A model generated the notes under the pieces. The model was not told where the DNA came from. It did no database searches and saw only the letters and a program-made list of their open reading frames with translations. Position numbers and translations under genes: made by a program. A DNA stretch of 64,000 nucleotides, from contig CP136894.1 in assembly GCA_034359265.1 (NCBI GenBank), positions 26,814,501-26,878,500 of the forward strand. The letters are read 5' to 3'. Shown here one piece after another: positions 10,596 through 21,130 of this stretch. The DNA is from Canna indica (taxonomy: Eukaryota > Streptophyta > Magnoliopsida > Zingiberales > Cannaceae). How positions within the stretch are numbered: the stretch's first letter is position 1; the number at the start of each line of letters is the position of its first letter.

Positions 10596-11105
10596 CAAAT
10601 TTTGGACGGTGAGATTTTTTTAGAAAAAATTAAGGGCAAATTTGTACCTTTTAGAATACTTTAGGGACAAGTATAACCCCGAATTTGGATGGCATGGGTA
10701 TTTTTTTAAAAAGAATTTAAGGATAAATTTATACATTTTCGAATACTTTAGGGGCAAATATGATCTTAAATTTGGACGACGAGATATTTTTTTAAAAAAG
10801 TTCAATGGCAAATTTGTATCTTTTTAAATACTTCAGGGGCAAATATGACCCCAAATTTGGACGACGATGACATTTTTTTAAAAATGAAAGTTTAAGGACA
10901 AATTTGTACCTTTTCGAATATTTTAGGGGCAAATATGATCTTTATCCTTGCCACGTAAGCAATCGTTTGCTGACTTGTCAAACCGTTAGAAGGAGGAGCA
11001 TTTTTGGTCCAAAATTTAGACGGCGAGGGTATTTTTGAAAAAAATGAAAGTTTAAAGGCATATTTGCACATTTTTAAATAATTTAGGGGCAAATATGACC
11101 CTTAT
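10596..11105. repeat. Degenerate ~85-bp tandem repeat, five units
   Basis: Units begin near GGACGG/GGATGG/GGACGA at 10604, 10687, 10774, 10859 and 11019. Each contains AAGTTTAAGGGCAAATTTGTACC-like text split by changes and ends TTTAGGGGCAAATATGA. The last step is longer because a segment with CCACGTAAGCAATCGTTTGC lies between units 4 and 5. A related single unit with the same segment occurs at 47060-47270. The parent element is not recognised. Confidence 0.7.
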
Positions 11106-11167
11106 CCCTAAGTAAAATCAAACTTAATCTACTCCTTTATTTTCATAACATCAATCTGATACTTACC

Positions 11168-11168
<1 letters not shown>

Positions 11169-11265
<97 letters not shown>
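11169..11265. repeat. (AAT)n microsatellite
   Basis: An uninterrupted run of ATA/TAA triplets of about 97 bp, flanked by AT-rich sequence. Confidence 0.95.
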
Positions 11266-11618
11266 CATTTAAATTCGTCCCTTTATAAAAAATTAGAAAC
11301 TATTCCAACCAACCATTAAAAACACCAAGGTTCACTCAAAGCTACCTTAGCATCACTTTACCGGTGTATTCTACGCTTGCATTGAGCCCAGTGGCAACAC
11401 GGTGACTCTGTCAATTTCACTTCCCAATGTACTATTATTCATTCCATGTCCCCAAATGCTATCAACTCTCCTTTTCAATCCTACACATCCTATTAACCAA
11501 TAATACATATAAATCAATCAAATGATTTCCTTATCACATTAATTTCAATACCTATTCCCTTGTCCCATTTCTATGCTCCCCCATCCTTTTTCTCCCATCA
11601 TTCTTACTTCCCTTTTTT

Positions 11619-11621
<3 letters not shown>

Positions 11622-11685
<64 letters not shown>
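11622..11685. repeat. (CT)n microsatellite
   Basis: About 32 CT dinucleotides without interruption. They lie in a locally pyrimidine-rich strand that starts near 11540. Confidence 0.95.
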
Positions 11686-11688
<3 letters not shown>

Positions 11689-12339
11689 TTATGAAAAAAC
11701 TATTCAAAAAGTAAATTTTACAAATATCCCTTTTAACTCCAAATAAAATTTATAAAATTATTAGAAACGTTCAGAAAATAGAAAAATAATTATTCAATAT
11801 AATTGTCGCTCAAGTACAAGTTTTCGTCGACTGAGAAAGGCATGAGTTTTGTCGATTGAGAAAAAAGAGGGATGAAGCCGATGACAAAGCCACGTTGAAA
11901 GGAGGGGTTGACACCGCTCAAATCTTTAATATAAGTAAATTATATATGTATATAAGTAGAGAGAAAAAAAGTCAAATTTAATTTGACACCCTAAATTATT
12001 TATTGAAATACACATTTCCTTCTTTTTTTTACATTAGTAAAGATAAATAATTTAAGTTTAGTTTAATTATTTAAGTTAACTTTAATTAAATTAACTTACA
12101 TCAATCAGTTTTAATTGAATTATTACTTATGTTAGTTTTATTTAAACTAAATTTCTTATACTAACTTCAATTAAATTAAATTACTTTTTTAAAGTAATAA
12201 TGATTGAGGATAAAAGTATGGCTCATGGTGAAGGACGACCTGCTATATCAACTGCTGTTATGAGAATCTTAATATTTTCTATGAACAACAAGCTCTATAT
12301 TTCTCCTGAGGGCAATATTCCAAATACCATTAATGTTAT
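11686..12339. other. AT-rich sequence without recognised features
   Basis: I see no gene, LTR border or TIR. It is rich in TTAATTAAA-type text. From about 12230 a possible upstream extension of the RNase H pseudogene begins. Confidence 0.5.
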
Positions 12340-12709
12340 GAAATTGTCTCTTCCTCCTTTTGGATGACATAAAATCAATTGCGATTGTGTTTTTTTAAAT
12401 CTAGAAGGTGGTGCTGGCTTTGTAGTAAGAAATGATGAAGGTAACTGTATATATGTCTCAGCTAATTACTTTAAATCTTCTTCAGTTTTATTTTCGGAAG
12501 GTACTTCTATTTTGAATGCTATTTGTTGGGCAGCTTCAATAAATCTGGATCATATCATTGTTGAGATGGATAGCAAAATTCTGGTGGACATGATTAATGG
12601 GAAATCTTCTCCCCCTTGGCGGAATAAGAATCTCTTTAATCTCATTTGTAATCGTATTAAGTGCTTTGATCATTTTTCTTGTAATTTTGTAAAGAAAATA
12701 GTGAATGAA
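12340..12709 (+). pseudogene. RNase H-like domain (RVT_3 type), 5' part
   Basis: One frame gives a PPFG(stop)HKIN start, where the stop replaces the tryptophan of the usual GWxKIN motif. GGAGFVVRNDEG, a CWAASI helix, the HIIVEMDSK strand with the conserved acidic residues, and a VDMINGKSSPPWR stretch follow. This is the plant RNase H-like family found at the end of LINEs and in many pseudogene fragments. The frame is cut at 12709 by the CACTA element and resumes at 19120. Confidence 0.75.
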
Positions 12710-12721
12710 CACTACAAAAAA

Positions 12722-13150
12722 TATAACAAATGGTGACATCTTTTTTTTCTTTTAAGGACGTTTTTTTGCGTCACTAATTACCTCACTGACGCTACTTACA
12801 AGCGTCTCAGATCATTGTGTCCCCAATAATTTTTGAGACACAAAGATCTGGCGTCGGTGATTTTTGGCGGATATGCTTTTTAATTGCGCCTCCAACGCAA
12901 CTCATGACGCTTTTAATTACTAAAAGTGTCTCCTAAATAATATTTGGGACGCAAAGGTTTTACGTCAATGATTTTCGACGGAGACGCTTTTTAGGTGCGT
13001 CTCCAATGCAACTTGCTTATTCGTGACGCAAAGGCCTAACATTAGTGATTTCTGGCAATGATGCTTTTTAATTGTGTCTTTAATGTAACTCGCAACGCTG
13101 TTACTAAAAGCGTTTCCCAACTGATATTCGCGATGCACATGCCTTTGCGT
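12722..13150. repeat. Left subterminal repeats of CACTA 1
   Basis: Variants of GAGACGCTTTTTA, GCGTCTCC and GACGCAAAGG alternate in both orientations. Such clustered short repeats are where CACTA transposases bind. Confidence 0.7.
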
Positions 13151-13340
13151 CTCAAATATGAATATATATATATATAATATTATAATATATATTAATGAAT
13201 TATATATATATATAGTATATTATAACTAAATATTTTTATAAATATTTATTTATATTAATCTATTATATTGAAATAAATTAATATATATTTAATTAATATA
13301 TAGAATAATATATATTATATGATGTATTAATTTATGAGTA
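13151..13340. repeat. (TA)-rich low-complexity stretch
   Basis: Runs of TATATATA broken by TTAAT, with almost no G or C, next to the left subterminal repeats. Confidence 0.8.
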
Positions 13341-14540
13341 GAATAAATAAAATCTCAAAAACCAAATGTGTCAACACAATAATCTCCTGCAAGGTTCAAA
13401 TGAAACATTAAAAAGTGAAGAACTTACTACAAACCAAATTTATAAAGCTAACATCATATAACAGGTCTAGCACATCCTCAAACAATAATATTAACATCAT
13501 CAAGCTCTCTATTTTTCTTTACAAGCACATCAAAAAAAAACTACCGAAGCAAAAGTAAAAGATGGAAAGAATACGGGAGCAGAAAGATGGCAGCTTAAGC
13601 TACATAACGCTTATTTACTCATCATCTTCAACTTCTTCGTCATTGGCCCCAGATGAATTAAGGGCATTCAAGTTGTTTCTCATCTTTCTTAAAACCAGCA
13701 AACCTCTTATCACTGTGAGGAATATCAAGTCCACCATCCAGTGCACCCTACATTCACGATACCACTATTAGCGAGTATTTAAGTCATTCGAAAATATATT
13801 AATGATCCGCATCAAATTATAATATTACACAAAATGCTAGATAAAAAAACATACAAGATCAAAAATATATTAACTTTGAGTTTGAGATACAGAGAACTCA
13901 TAAAACATCTCTACTAAACTAACATACACAAATAAAAACAAAAGTATAAATCCAAAGTATAGACATCTTTACTAAACTAACATCTCAATTAATCAAAAGC
14001 ATAAATCCAAATTCTTGCAAGAAGGAAAAACAAGACAATGAAAAGCAAAAGAAAAAAATTGTATCCACATCAATAAAACTTTAAGCAGATCAATAGAACT
14101 CATTTATAAAAATATAAATTACATACTAGCTGACTATGATTGCCCAAGAATAAGAGATATTGTTGCTAGTATTTCTACAAAAAGGAAGAGCTGCATCTCG
14201 GCCATTCTTTTACATGTGCACCTTTTCATTACTTTTATCTCATCAGTTAAAGTTCTGGACACAAAAAAACTATATCAATTAGAGAGATACATAACTCTTG
14301 AACTAGGGAATAAATGCTATTTGTTAATGCAGTCCTTTTTTCATGCATCTTCACGTAATTACATCTTCGAGTAATTACATTAGCATTCTAGGTTCAAAAT
14401 TTAAATTAACAAAATGAATAGCACATATGAGGGATCACATTTACTATAGTAGACAGCCTTTTGAGAAATGAATACATTAGCATGTATTTGCTTTATTTCT
14501 TAAAATTTTCAACTTTTCAGCTAAGACTGGTTTATTTCCT
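13341..14540. other. CACTA 1 interior, no recognised gene
   Basis: A short plus-strand frame at 13562-13771 (69 residues, Ser-rich start, APDELRAFKLFLIFLKT) has no family resemblance I can name. It might be a captured exon, since CTTCGTCATTGGCCCCAG looks more gene-like than its surroundings. The rest is AT-rich with intron-like composition. Confidence 0.3.
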
Positions 14541-15215
14541 AAAATTTTCAACTAAGACTGATTTTTTTCTTTAGGCAATGAATACATTTATTCCAGGTCC
14601 ATTTCAACTTTTTAGCTAAGTTACCGATCTTCTAGTGTAGGTCTCCCATTGACTGACTTCATCAGACCATTCATGCAGTGGAGATGCCAATATCTCACTT
14701 GATTAAGACACATATATGTCATAATTATTGTGTTATTTGATTTGCAAGTGACCAAGTGATTAGCAACTAGATACATCATATGCAACTAGATACCTTGGCT
14801 TGCAACTAGATATTTTTCTAATTGAAAATAGGCATTTATCTAACTGAAAATAGGCATTTCTCTAACTGAAAACAGACATTTCTCTAACTAAAATTTTCAA
14901 CTAAGACTGATTTTTTTCTTTAGGCAATGAATACATTTATTCCAGGTTCATTTCAACTTTTCAGCTAAGTTACTGATCTTCTAGTGTAGGTCTCCCATTG
15001 ACTGACTTCATCAAACCATTCATGCAGTGGAGATGCCAATATCTCACTTGATTAAGACACATATATGTCATAATTGTTGTGTTATTTGATTTGCAAGTGA
15101 CCAAGTGATTAGCAACTAGATACCGCATATGCAACTAGATACATTGGCTTGCAACTAGATATTTTTCTAACTGAAAATAGGCATTTCTCTAACTGAAAAT
15201 AGACATTTCTCTAAC
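14541..15215. repeat. 349-bp tandem duplication inside CACTA 1
   Basis: The segment starting AAAATTTTCAACTAAGACTG at 14541 recurs at 14890. The two copies share GGTCTCCCATTGACTGACTT, CATGCAGTGGAGATGCC and TTGCAAGTGACCAAGTG with very few differences by eye, so the duplication is recent relative to the element. Within it, TGCAACTAGATA and TCTAACTGAAAATAGGCATT also recur as short sub-repeats. Confidence 0.85.
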
Positions 15216-16107
15216 TAAAAACATAGGCAAAGACATACACCAAATGCGAGTATAAAATAGACATCTCTAACTGATTAGCAACTAGACATACACCATATGC
15301 TAGTGTGAAATAGGCAAAGACATATATCAGGTGATCAAGGAAATTGCATTAGCAAATAGCAACTAGATACCTTTGGCTTGATGCCTAGCTTGAAATAATA
15401 ATAAAAAATAATTATTTTATCTTCATACATCAACAACAAGCTGGCTACATATCTCTAACTAATTACTTTATCTTCATACAATCACTGGAAAGGAAGATAT
15501 TCAAACAAAGTGTGCATACAACTGCATTGAATTACTTCTACCTGGTCCAATAAATATTATTGCTGATAAAGATCATTACCAATAGAGTGTTATGCATTTT
15601 ACACTCATCAGGTTATGTTGCTTATATTTTTAAAAATTATCCAAAAAGAAGTGCAATAGGTTCATTTATGCAATATAGCCCAAATAAGTGAAATGGATCC
15701 TATGGGTGGTGTAAACGTTTGAGGTGATGTTAAGATTTTGGAACTTAACCTCCACCTTGTTAAGGTCCTGCCCTACTCTATATCAGTTGATCATTGATTG
15801 CTTAGGTGATCGATGAATTCACCACTAGCATTAGATAAAAGTGTGAATATGAAATGAAGCAAGAATAAGAAATGAATACCATATTCTTATATCCGAAACT
15901 ACAATATAAATGAAATTTACCAAGAAAAAAGTTGTGATTGAAGAGAGGCCAATGCGAGAAATTGAATCCAAACCATTAGCTCGAGTATTCAGCAGTTCTC
16001 TCTTTATAAAGATGACATCAAAAGCATGGAGAGAAAAGGGGCAATTGGTGTACCTATCAAAGCGATTCTTAGCTATTCTTGATGCTGGAGAGGAGATTGT
16101 AGTTGTC

Positions 16108-16461
16108 CTACTCGGTGGTAGCGAAGGCCTTCTGCAGCACTCGTTGGTGATCGGCGCGGTCGAGTCGCCTGACGTCGACCACCTCGAAGGGAGGCGGCCG
16201 GGGACCGTAGGAAGGGAACCAACGGGAGTCGCGGCAGATGATGGCGAAGTTGTGCTGTCGCACTGACGGGAGCCGCTCCATGGCAGCGCGGGGAGAGGAG
16301 CGACGGGGTTCGGCCATGGTTGGTGCGGGGAGAGGGATGATGGGATTCGGGGTGGGGAGGTGCAGGGAGAAGGGCGTGAAGCTAAAAGAGGGGTGACGAG
16401 TTTCGGCGATGGAGTGGCGCAAGGAGAGGGGCGATGGAGTGTAGCTTAAATGAGATGCCAA
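16108..16461 (-). pseudogene. GC-rich gene-like fragment in CACTA 1, unknown origin
   Basis: A 117-codon open frame in a GC-rich island inside AT-rich element sequence. The N-terminal half is Pro/Ser-rich. A second ATG (MAEPRRSSPRAAMERLPSV) starts a more protein-like part with a CRDSRWFPSYGP stretch and a basic, acidic mix (FEVVDVRRLDRADHQRVLQKAF). I do not recognise a family. The sharp change in base composition suggests capture of a host exon, as CACTA elements often do. The frame ends at TTE near 16108, with intron-like sequence beyond. It is not evidence for a working gene. Confidence 0.35.
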
Positions 16462-16741
16462 GTTTTTAATTACAAGTCACAAGATACTGGTAGAAGATAA
16501 AAATAAAACATAGCAACAAGTTTAAATGAGATGCCAAATTTTTAACTACAATTCACAAGATACTGGCAGAAGATAAAACATAGCAACAAGCTTAAATGAG
16601 ATGCCAAGTTTTTAACTATTCAAATCAAATAACTTAGCAGCCCATCTTCATGTTTCTCTCTCTATCTCGCTTTCTTCCTCTCACATTTATACCATCTTTG
16701 CTCCATTTCTTTCTATTTCTGGTCTTTTCATTCCATTTAAG

Positions 16742-17119
16742 TTGAAAGGATATATATTGTGGATGTTACATCACTTGAATGGGCCCCAAGGAGGAAGGTC
16801 ATCAACCCTGCTTTCCATCTTGAGAAGCTCAAGGTTTAATGCACTTTTTCTTGCAATTGAATACATTCAATTCTTGTTGGTCCTGATATTGACTAAAGAA
16901 CACCAAATGTATGTTAAAGGATATTGTTTTGTCAAGTGCTCAATCCCCTGTGTAAAGAGTTGTGTTGATATGATCGATAGATGGAAGAATTTAACTAGCA
17001 AAGAAGGATACTGGGAAGTTGATGTTCGGAATGAACTCCAAACTCCAAAGTCTAACTGGGGATGTCATCTCTCGAACTGCATTTGGAAGCAGCTACAAGG
17101 AAGGCAAGAAAATATTTGA
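16742..17119 (+). CDS. Hypothetical 125-aa frame in CACTA 1, unrecognised
   Basis: An open frame with two cysteine- and hydrophobic-rich stretches ([21 protein letters not shown]) and a C-terminal part with [12 protein letters not shown] text. I see no family match, and its sequence composition is like its AT-rich surroundings. It is likely spurious or a fragment. It is listed because it is the longest plus-strand frame inside the element. Confidence 0.15.
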   Translation: MKGYILWMLHHLNGPQGGRSSTLLSILRSSRFNALFLAIEYIQFLLVLILTKEHQMYVKGYCFVKCSIPCVKSCVDMIDRWKNLTSKEGYWEVDVRNELQTPKSNWGCHLSNCIWKQLQGRQENI

Positions 17120-18500
17120 ACTCCAAAAGGAGCAGGTTAATCTAGTATTTGAAGTCCAAAGAGTCGTTATTGCTTTTTGTTGAAGTGAAGATTTGCTAAC
17201 CTGAGTAGATATACTGTTTAGGCAATTGCAAATAATTTCTATATTATTCATATCCCTTTAATGATGGCATGTTGGCCTATTATCAATGATACAACTACTA
17301 TTTCCACTATGATGATAGGATCCCTTAAATGGTCTTACATATCCAATAGGTCATTTGCATTTGATCATGTTAGAAATGCTGAAATGAAACCTACTTAATT
17401 TCTTCATAGACTAACCAATCATTTCCACCAAACTTGGACTCAAGATCAACCAAAGATAAAGAATTTGTTATTGTATTTCCTTTGAGGTATCATTTCACAT
17501 CTCAAGGAACATGGTATGTTTCCTCAATGATGAGTACTTGAAATTTTGCATGTAATTGCAAAAACTCTAAATTCATTTTGATGCAAAGAATATACTTTTT
17601 AGTTCTTTGACCTGAAGATGTCAGCACGTGAAAGAAAAACAGAGAAAGGAAAACGTAAATTGATTGCAATCTAATTGTTAAGTAGAACATCGACACGGTT
17701 ATAAGTGGAACATCACAAAATCGGGTACCTGATTCTTGTTTTAGAATCATTCACAAAACATGTCTTATTCAATTCACATGTAATGTAATGCAAAAGAAAA
17801 AAAGTCCAGAAGCCAAAAAACCCAAGGTATCCTACTGCATAACTAGAAGCCGTCTCAAACAAGCTTTGAGCCACATAAATCAAATAGCATTGGTACATTC
17901 ATGATCCATAGTCCATACCATTGGAGAATATGACACTCGACTGCGCGCGAGAAGCCTCCGATCAGCCGACGACAGCGACAGCGAGAAGTCGAGACCCGCA
18001 TCGACGAGATAGAGAGAAAAAATGGGGATGAAACGGAGAAGAAGAAGAAGACCGGCACCAAAGGAGAGGATAACTGGAGATGGAGATAGGAGAGGAACCA
18101 ATTCCGTCGAAAGGGAAGAAGAAGAGGGCCGCAGGGGAGCAAAACTGCACAATTAGGAATTCGTTCATCATGGAGATTGGAGTTGCCTACGTATGTAAGT
18201 TAACGGGTCGAGCCTAGAGCTTAACAAGTCCGGTATTAATGGGTTTAATACTAGATCCTATTATCTTATCGGGCTATTGTGTTGGGCCGGCCCGATAACA
18301 CTAGATCCGACCCGGCACGTTAATGGTTTGGGTATTATTAGGCCGGCCCAATAAAAGTCCGAGCTCGATATGAAATGGCCTGAAGCCAATTTTATCGAGC
18401 CGGACTGAGCTATTGGACCGAGTCAAAAATTGCTAGGTCTAAACACAAGTGAAGAAGAAAGGGGCTAACGAAGAAGCAAAGCGAGTGAAGAAGGAAAGGG
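17120..18500. other. CACTA 1 interior, right part
   Basis: No gene is assigned. A purine-rich/GC-rich patch at 17930-18170 gives overlapping Ser/Arg/Leu-rich frames on the minus strand, which is what such composition yields by chance. At 18200-18440 the text GGGCCGGCCCGATAA and TTAGGCCGGCCCAATAA recurs around inverted copies. This is a dispersed GGCCGGCC-type repeat whose class I cannot tell. Confidence 0.4.
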
Positions 18501-18519
18501 CCGACCATGAGAAGTAATT

Positions 18520-19105
18520 GCGTTATTGACCTAAATTAAAGACCTCTAATTTTAAATCGGAGAAACATATAAATTGGCATCTCTAATTTTAAATCGGAGA
18601 CACAATATAAATTGACGTCTCTAATTCTAAATTGGAGACACAGTATAAATTGTGCCTCTAATTCTAAATTAGAAACACAATATAAATTACATCTCTAATT
18701 TTAAATGAAGGCGCATATAAATTGACGTCTCTAATTTTAAATTAGAGATGCAATATAAATTGTGTATCCAATTTTATATCGAAGACGCATATAAATTGGC
18801 GTCTCTAATTTTAAGCAAGAGACACAATATAAATTGCGTCTCTAATTTTTTTAATTTGGAGACGCAATATAAATTGTGTCTCTAATTTTTTAAGAAATCG
18901 AGGACGCAATGTAAATTGCATCTCTAATTTTGAGACGCTTGTAATAAAGCGTCCTTAATCCAAAAAAATTGAGACGCTAAAAAAAAAAATGTCCCTAATT
19001 ACAACAAAAAAGATGACACTTTTTATAGAGACTCCAAATAATATGGATTTTAAAAATTTGGCAACGCTAATAAAAGCGTCCCCACAATTGCGTCCTTAGA
19101 GGTTC
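18520..19105. repeat. Right subterminal repeats of CACTA 1
   Basis: About a dozen direct copies of a roughly 40-45-bp unit of the form GACGCAATATAAATTG then TCTCTAATTTTAAAT. The unit is far more regular than the left subterminal region. Its last part (GAGACGCTT/AAGCGTCC) is shared with the left end in opposite orientation. Confidence 0.8.
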
Positions 19106-19119
19106 ATTTTCTTGTAGTG

Positions 19120-19242
19120 AAAGCTGCCTATTGGGCAGCAAACTATGCTAGGAAACGTAAGAAATCCATTGTTTGGACGTCCATACGACCTCCTGAGCTA
19201 GATAACATTTTGTATAACGATGCTCAGCATCAGATTAGTTAA
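19120..19242 (+). pseudogene. RNase H-like domain, 3' part
   Basis: This continues the frame interrupted at 12709: AAYWAANYARK is the conserved C-terminal helix (usually AADxLAxxA) of plant RNase H-like proteins. It is followed by PPELDNILYND and a stop at 19240-19242. Its position directly at the CACTA end is what proves the insertion. Confidence 0.75.
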
Positions 19243-19623
19243 GTAATCTATGTTTTGTTTTGGTAAAAAAAAAGTCTCTCATAATGTTAATTATAATTAA
19301 ATTAAATTATATAGTATAATTTTAACTAAATTTGATAAATCAATTTTAGATAAATTAAATTACTTAATTTAATAAATAAACATTTCTCTAATTTAATTAT
19401 AATTTTTATTTCAAATAAATTAAATTATTTGTGTTAATATAGATGAGTTAATTGTGCAGTATTTTTTATGATATGGAAATTCGTAGGGATAATCATAAAA
19501 GCAATTAATTTATAATTTTTATTTATCATAAAATATTTTTATGTTAAATTAATAAACTTTGATGTGTATTTAGATTTTATTTTATTTTTTATGTAAATTA
19601 TTATAATTATCTGAATAGAACAT
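19243..19623. other. AT-rich sequence without recognised features
   Basis: Mostly TTAAATTAAATTA-type text. It could be the 3' untranslated part of the LINE that supplied the RNase H domain, but no poly-A tail is visible. Confidence 0.4.
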
Positions 19624-21130
19624 TGGACATTGTCTCATTTGTAGTCAAATTCAAAATATTTCAAAATTACATAATCAATTTTGACATTGATCTCAATTGT
19701 ATCATCCCATCATCACTCTGTCGTTAATTTTATGATGTGGCATGCCCACGTGAAATAAAATAATATTATTTTTACACATCATTAAAAATTAAAAAAAAAA
19801 ATTTAAAACCCTCTTTTCACTCGTTCCACGTCATCTTCACCACCCACCCCTCTTCTCCGTCTACCGCTTGGAGACACCTCCTATACTCCCCCTCCTTCCC
19901 ACCCTTTCTCTCCCTCTTCGCCCTCCTCTCGCCCTCCAACGATGGCGGCGTAGGGGGCTCCGCCGACCCCATTGGGTTCCACGCCTTTGATTCGTTGTCC
20001 GCGCGGTGGGCCCTACTCTTTGCATCGCCATCGTATCCGCCGCTGCGTCGACTTGTCCTTCGGCACCCCTCCTTCATTGCCTGCAGCCTCCCCGTCCAAT
20101 CCGTGGCTGCTGGCGGGCATCTCGTCATCCTCGCAGCCACCACCCAGCGCCTTCTCCTGGGCCTGCCCCGTCCCCTCGTCTTCCATCACGGGTGATGTTG
20201 TATCCCGTGTCAGGGAGGCCGGCGTGCTGGAGAAGTGAGCACTTGGGAAGCGGCATTTGCCATAGGACTCGAAGGAAGGGTCGAAATTGAAGCAGGTATA
20301 GGCTGCTCGGGCGAACTTGCCGTAATGGAGGATCTCGGAGCGGAGCACAGTCGAGCGGGTCGAGGAGGCCATCCCATTTGTTAGCTCCTTGGTACTCTCT
20401 CCACCTCTTTCCGATGGTGATGGTGGAGGCATGTCCGGAGGGGAAAGCCGTAGATGTGGAAGCGACGACGGTGAATAGCGGAGAGGAGGACGACGACCGG
20501 AAGACGTCGAGTGCTCTCCTCGTACGCTACAAATCAAACCCAACACGTACCCTCGCGCACATCTTAAAGCAGGCTCATGATCATCGAATGCAAAGATAAA
20601 AACGTAATGATGCGGAGTCGGGTTGGGTGGCCGCCGGGCCCGACAAGCGGAGCTCTCCTCGCCCTGTAAAGCGAAGGCGACCTCGAGCGGAGCTCTCATC
20701 AATCATCACGCTCGTTGCAGTGCGTACTGCAGCCGCTTCTCTTTATAGAATAGTCAATCAAGTTGACCGATAAAAATGAGACTGGCACTTGACGTCTTTC
20801 GATCGTCGTCCTCTCCGCTATTCACCATCGTCGCTTCCACCTCTACGGCTTTCCCCTCCGAATATGCCTACACCGTCACCACCGGAACGACAGTGCTGCA
20901 GGGAGCGGGGCCCACCGCGCAGAGAACGGATCAAAGGCGTGGAACCCAATGGGCTCGGTGGAGCTCCTTGCGCCGCCATCGTCAGAGGGCGAGAGGGGGG
21001 CGAAGAGGGAGAGGAAGGGTGGGAAGGAGGGAGTACATGAGGCGTCGCCAAGGGCGGCAGATGGAGAAGAGGAGCGGTGGTGAAGATGAAGTGGAACGAG
21101 TGAAAAGTAGACAAATGAGATAATGTCCAA
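19624..21130. mobile_element. Fold-back (Pack-MULE-like) element with captured gene fragments
   Basis: Two long inverted arms face each other. About 19809-20012 pairs with about 20905-21110 (shared CACTCGTTCCACGTCATCTTC-type start, TCGCCCTC, GATGGCGGCG, CCCATTGGGTTCCACGCC). The outermost TGGACATTGTCTCATTTG at 19624-19641 pairs with its near-complement at 21113-21130. The left arm has about 160 bp of AT-rich sequence between outer and main parts. A second inverted pair lies inside (about 20425-20515 with 20785-20870). The loop carries a phospholipase A1-like exon piece. Long TIRs with captured coding DNA fit Pack-MULEs. No 9-bp target duplication could be confirmed. Confidence 0.55.
20215..20372 (-). 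pseudogene. Phospholipase A1 (class-3 lipase family) exon fragment
   Basis: From ATG at 20372 the frame reads about 50 residues with the pattern RSEILHYGKFARAAY, then FNFDPSFESYGKCRFP. This matches the start of the catalytic region of plant phospholipase A1-II/DAD1-like enzymes, where LRSExxxYGExxQAxYDAFDFD and a GxCxY element precede the lipase fold. The GxSxG serine motif lies far downstream in a whole enzyme and is absent here. The frame then runs into acidic unrelated sequence. It is a captured fragment; no lipase activity can be expected. Confidence 0.6.

Larger units (their letters stand above)
12710..19119. mobile_element. CACTA DNA transposon 1 (non-autonomous, 6.4 kb)
   Basis: The left end is CACTACAAAAAATATAAC and the right end, read on the minus strand, is CACTACAAGAAAATGAACC. 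The bases next to the ends are GAA on the left and AAA on the right, a probable 3-bp duplication with one change. Removing the element rejoins the RNase H reading frame in the expected order. Both ends carry dense subterminal repeats. No transposase (TNP2) or second CACTA protein is visible inside. The interior holds a 349-bp tandem duplication, a GC-rich gene-like fragment and AT-rich stretches, so it must have been moved by a partner element. Confidence 0.85.

Noticed and set aside
17855..18171. Three overlapping Ser/Phe/Leu-rich minus-strand frames
   Set aside because: They translate one purine-rich patch of CACTA 1 in all three frames, so none is favoured.
20013..20702. 229-codon minus-strand open frame as a real gene
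   Set aside because: Only about 50 residues resemble phospholipase A1. The rest runs through inverted-repeat arms and GC-rich filler, and the frame is open mainly because of composition.
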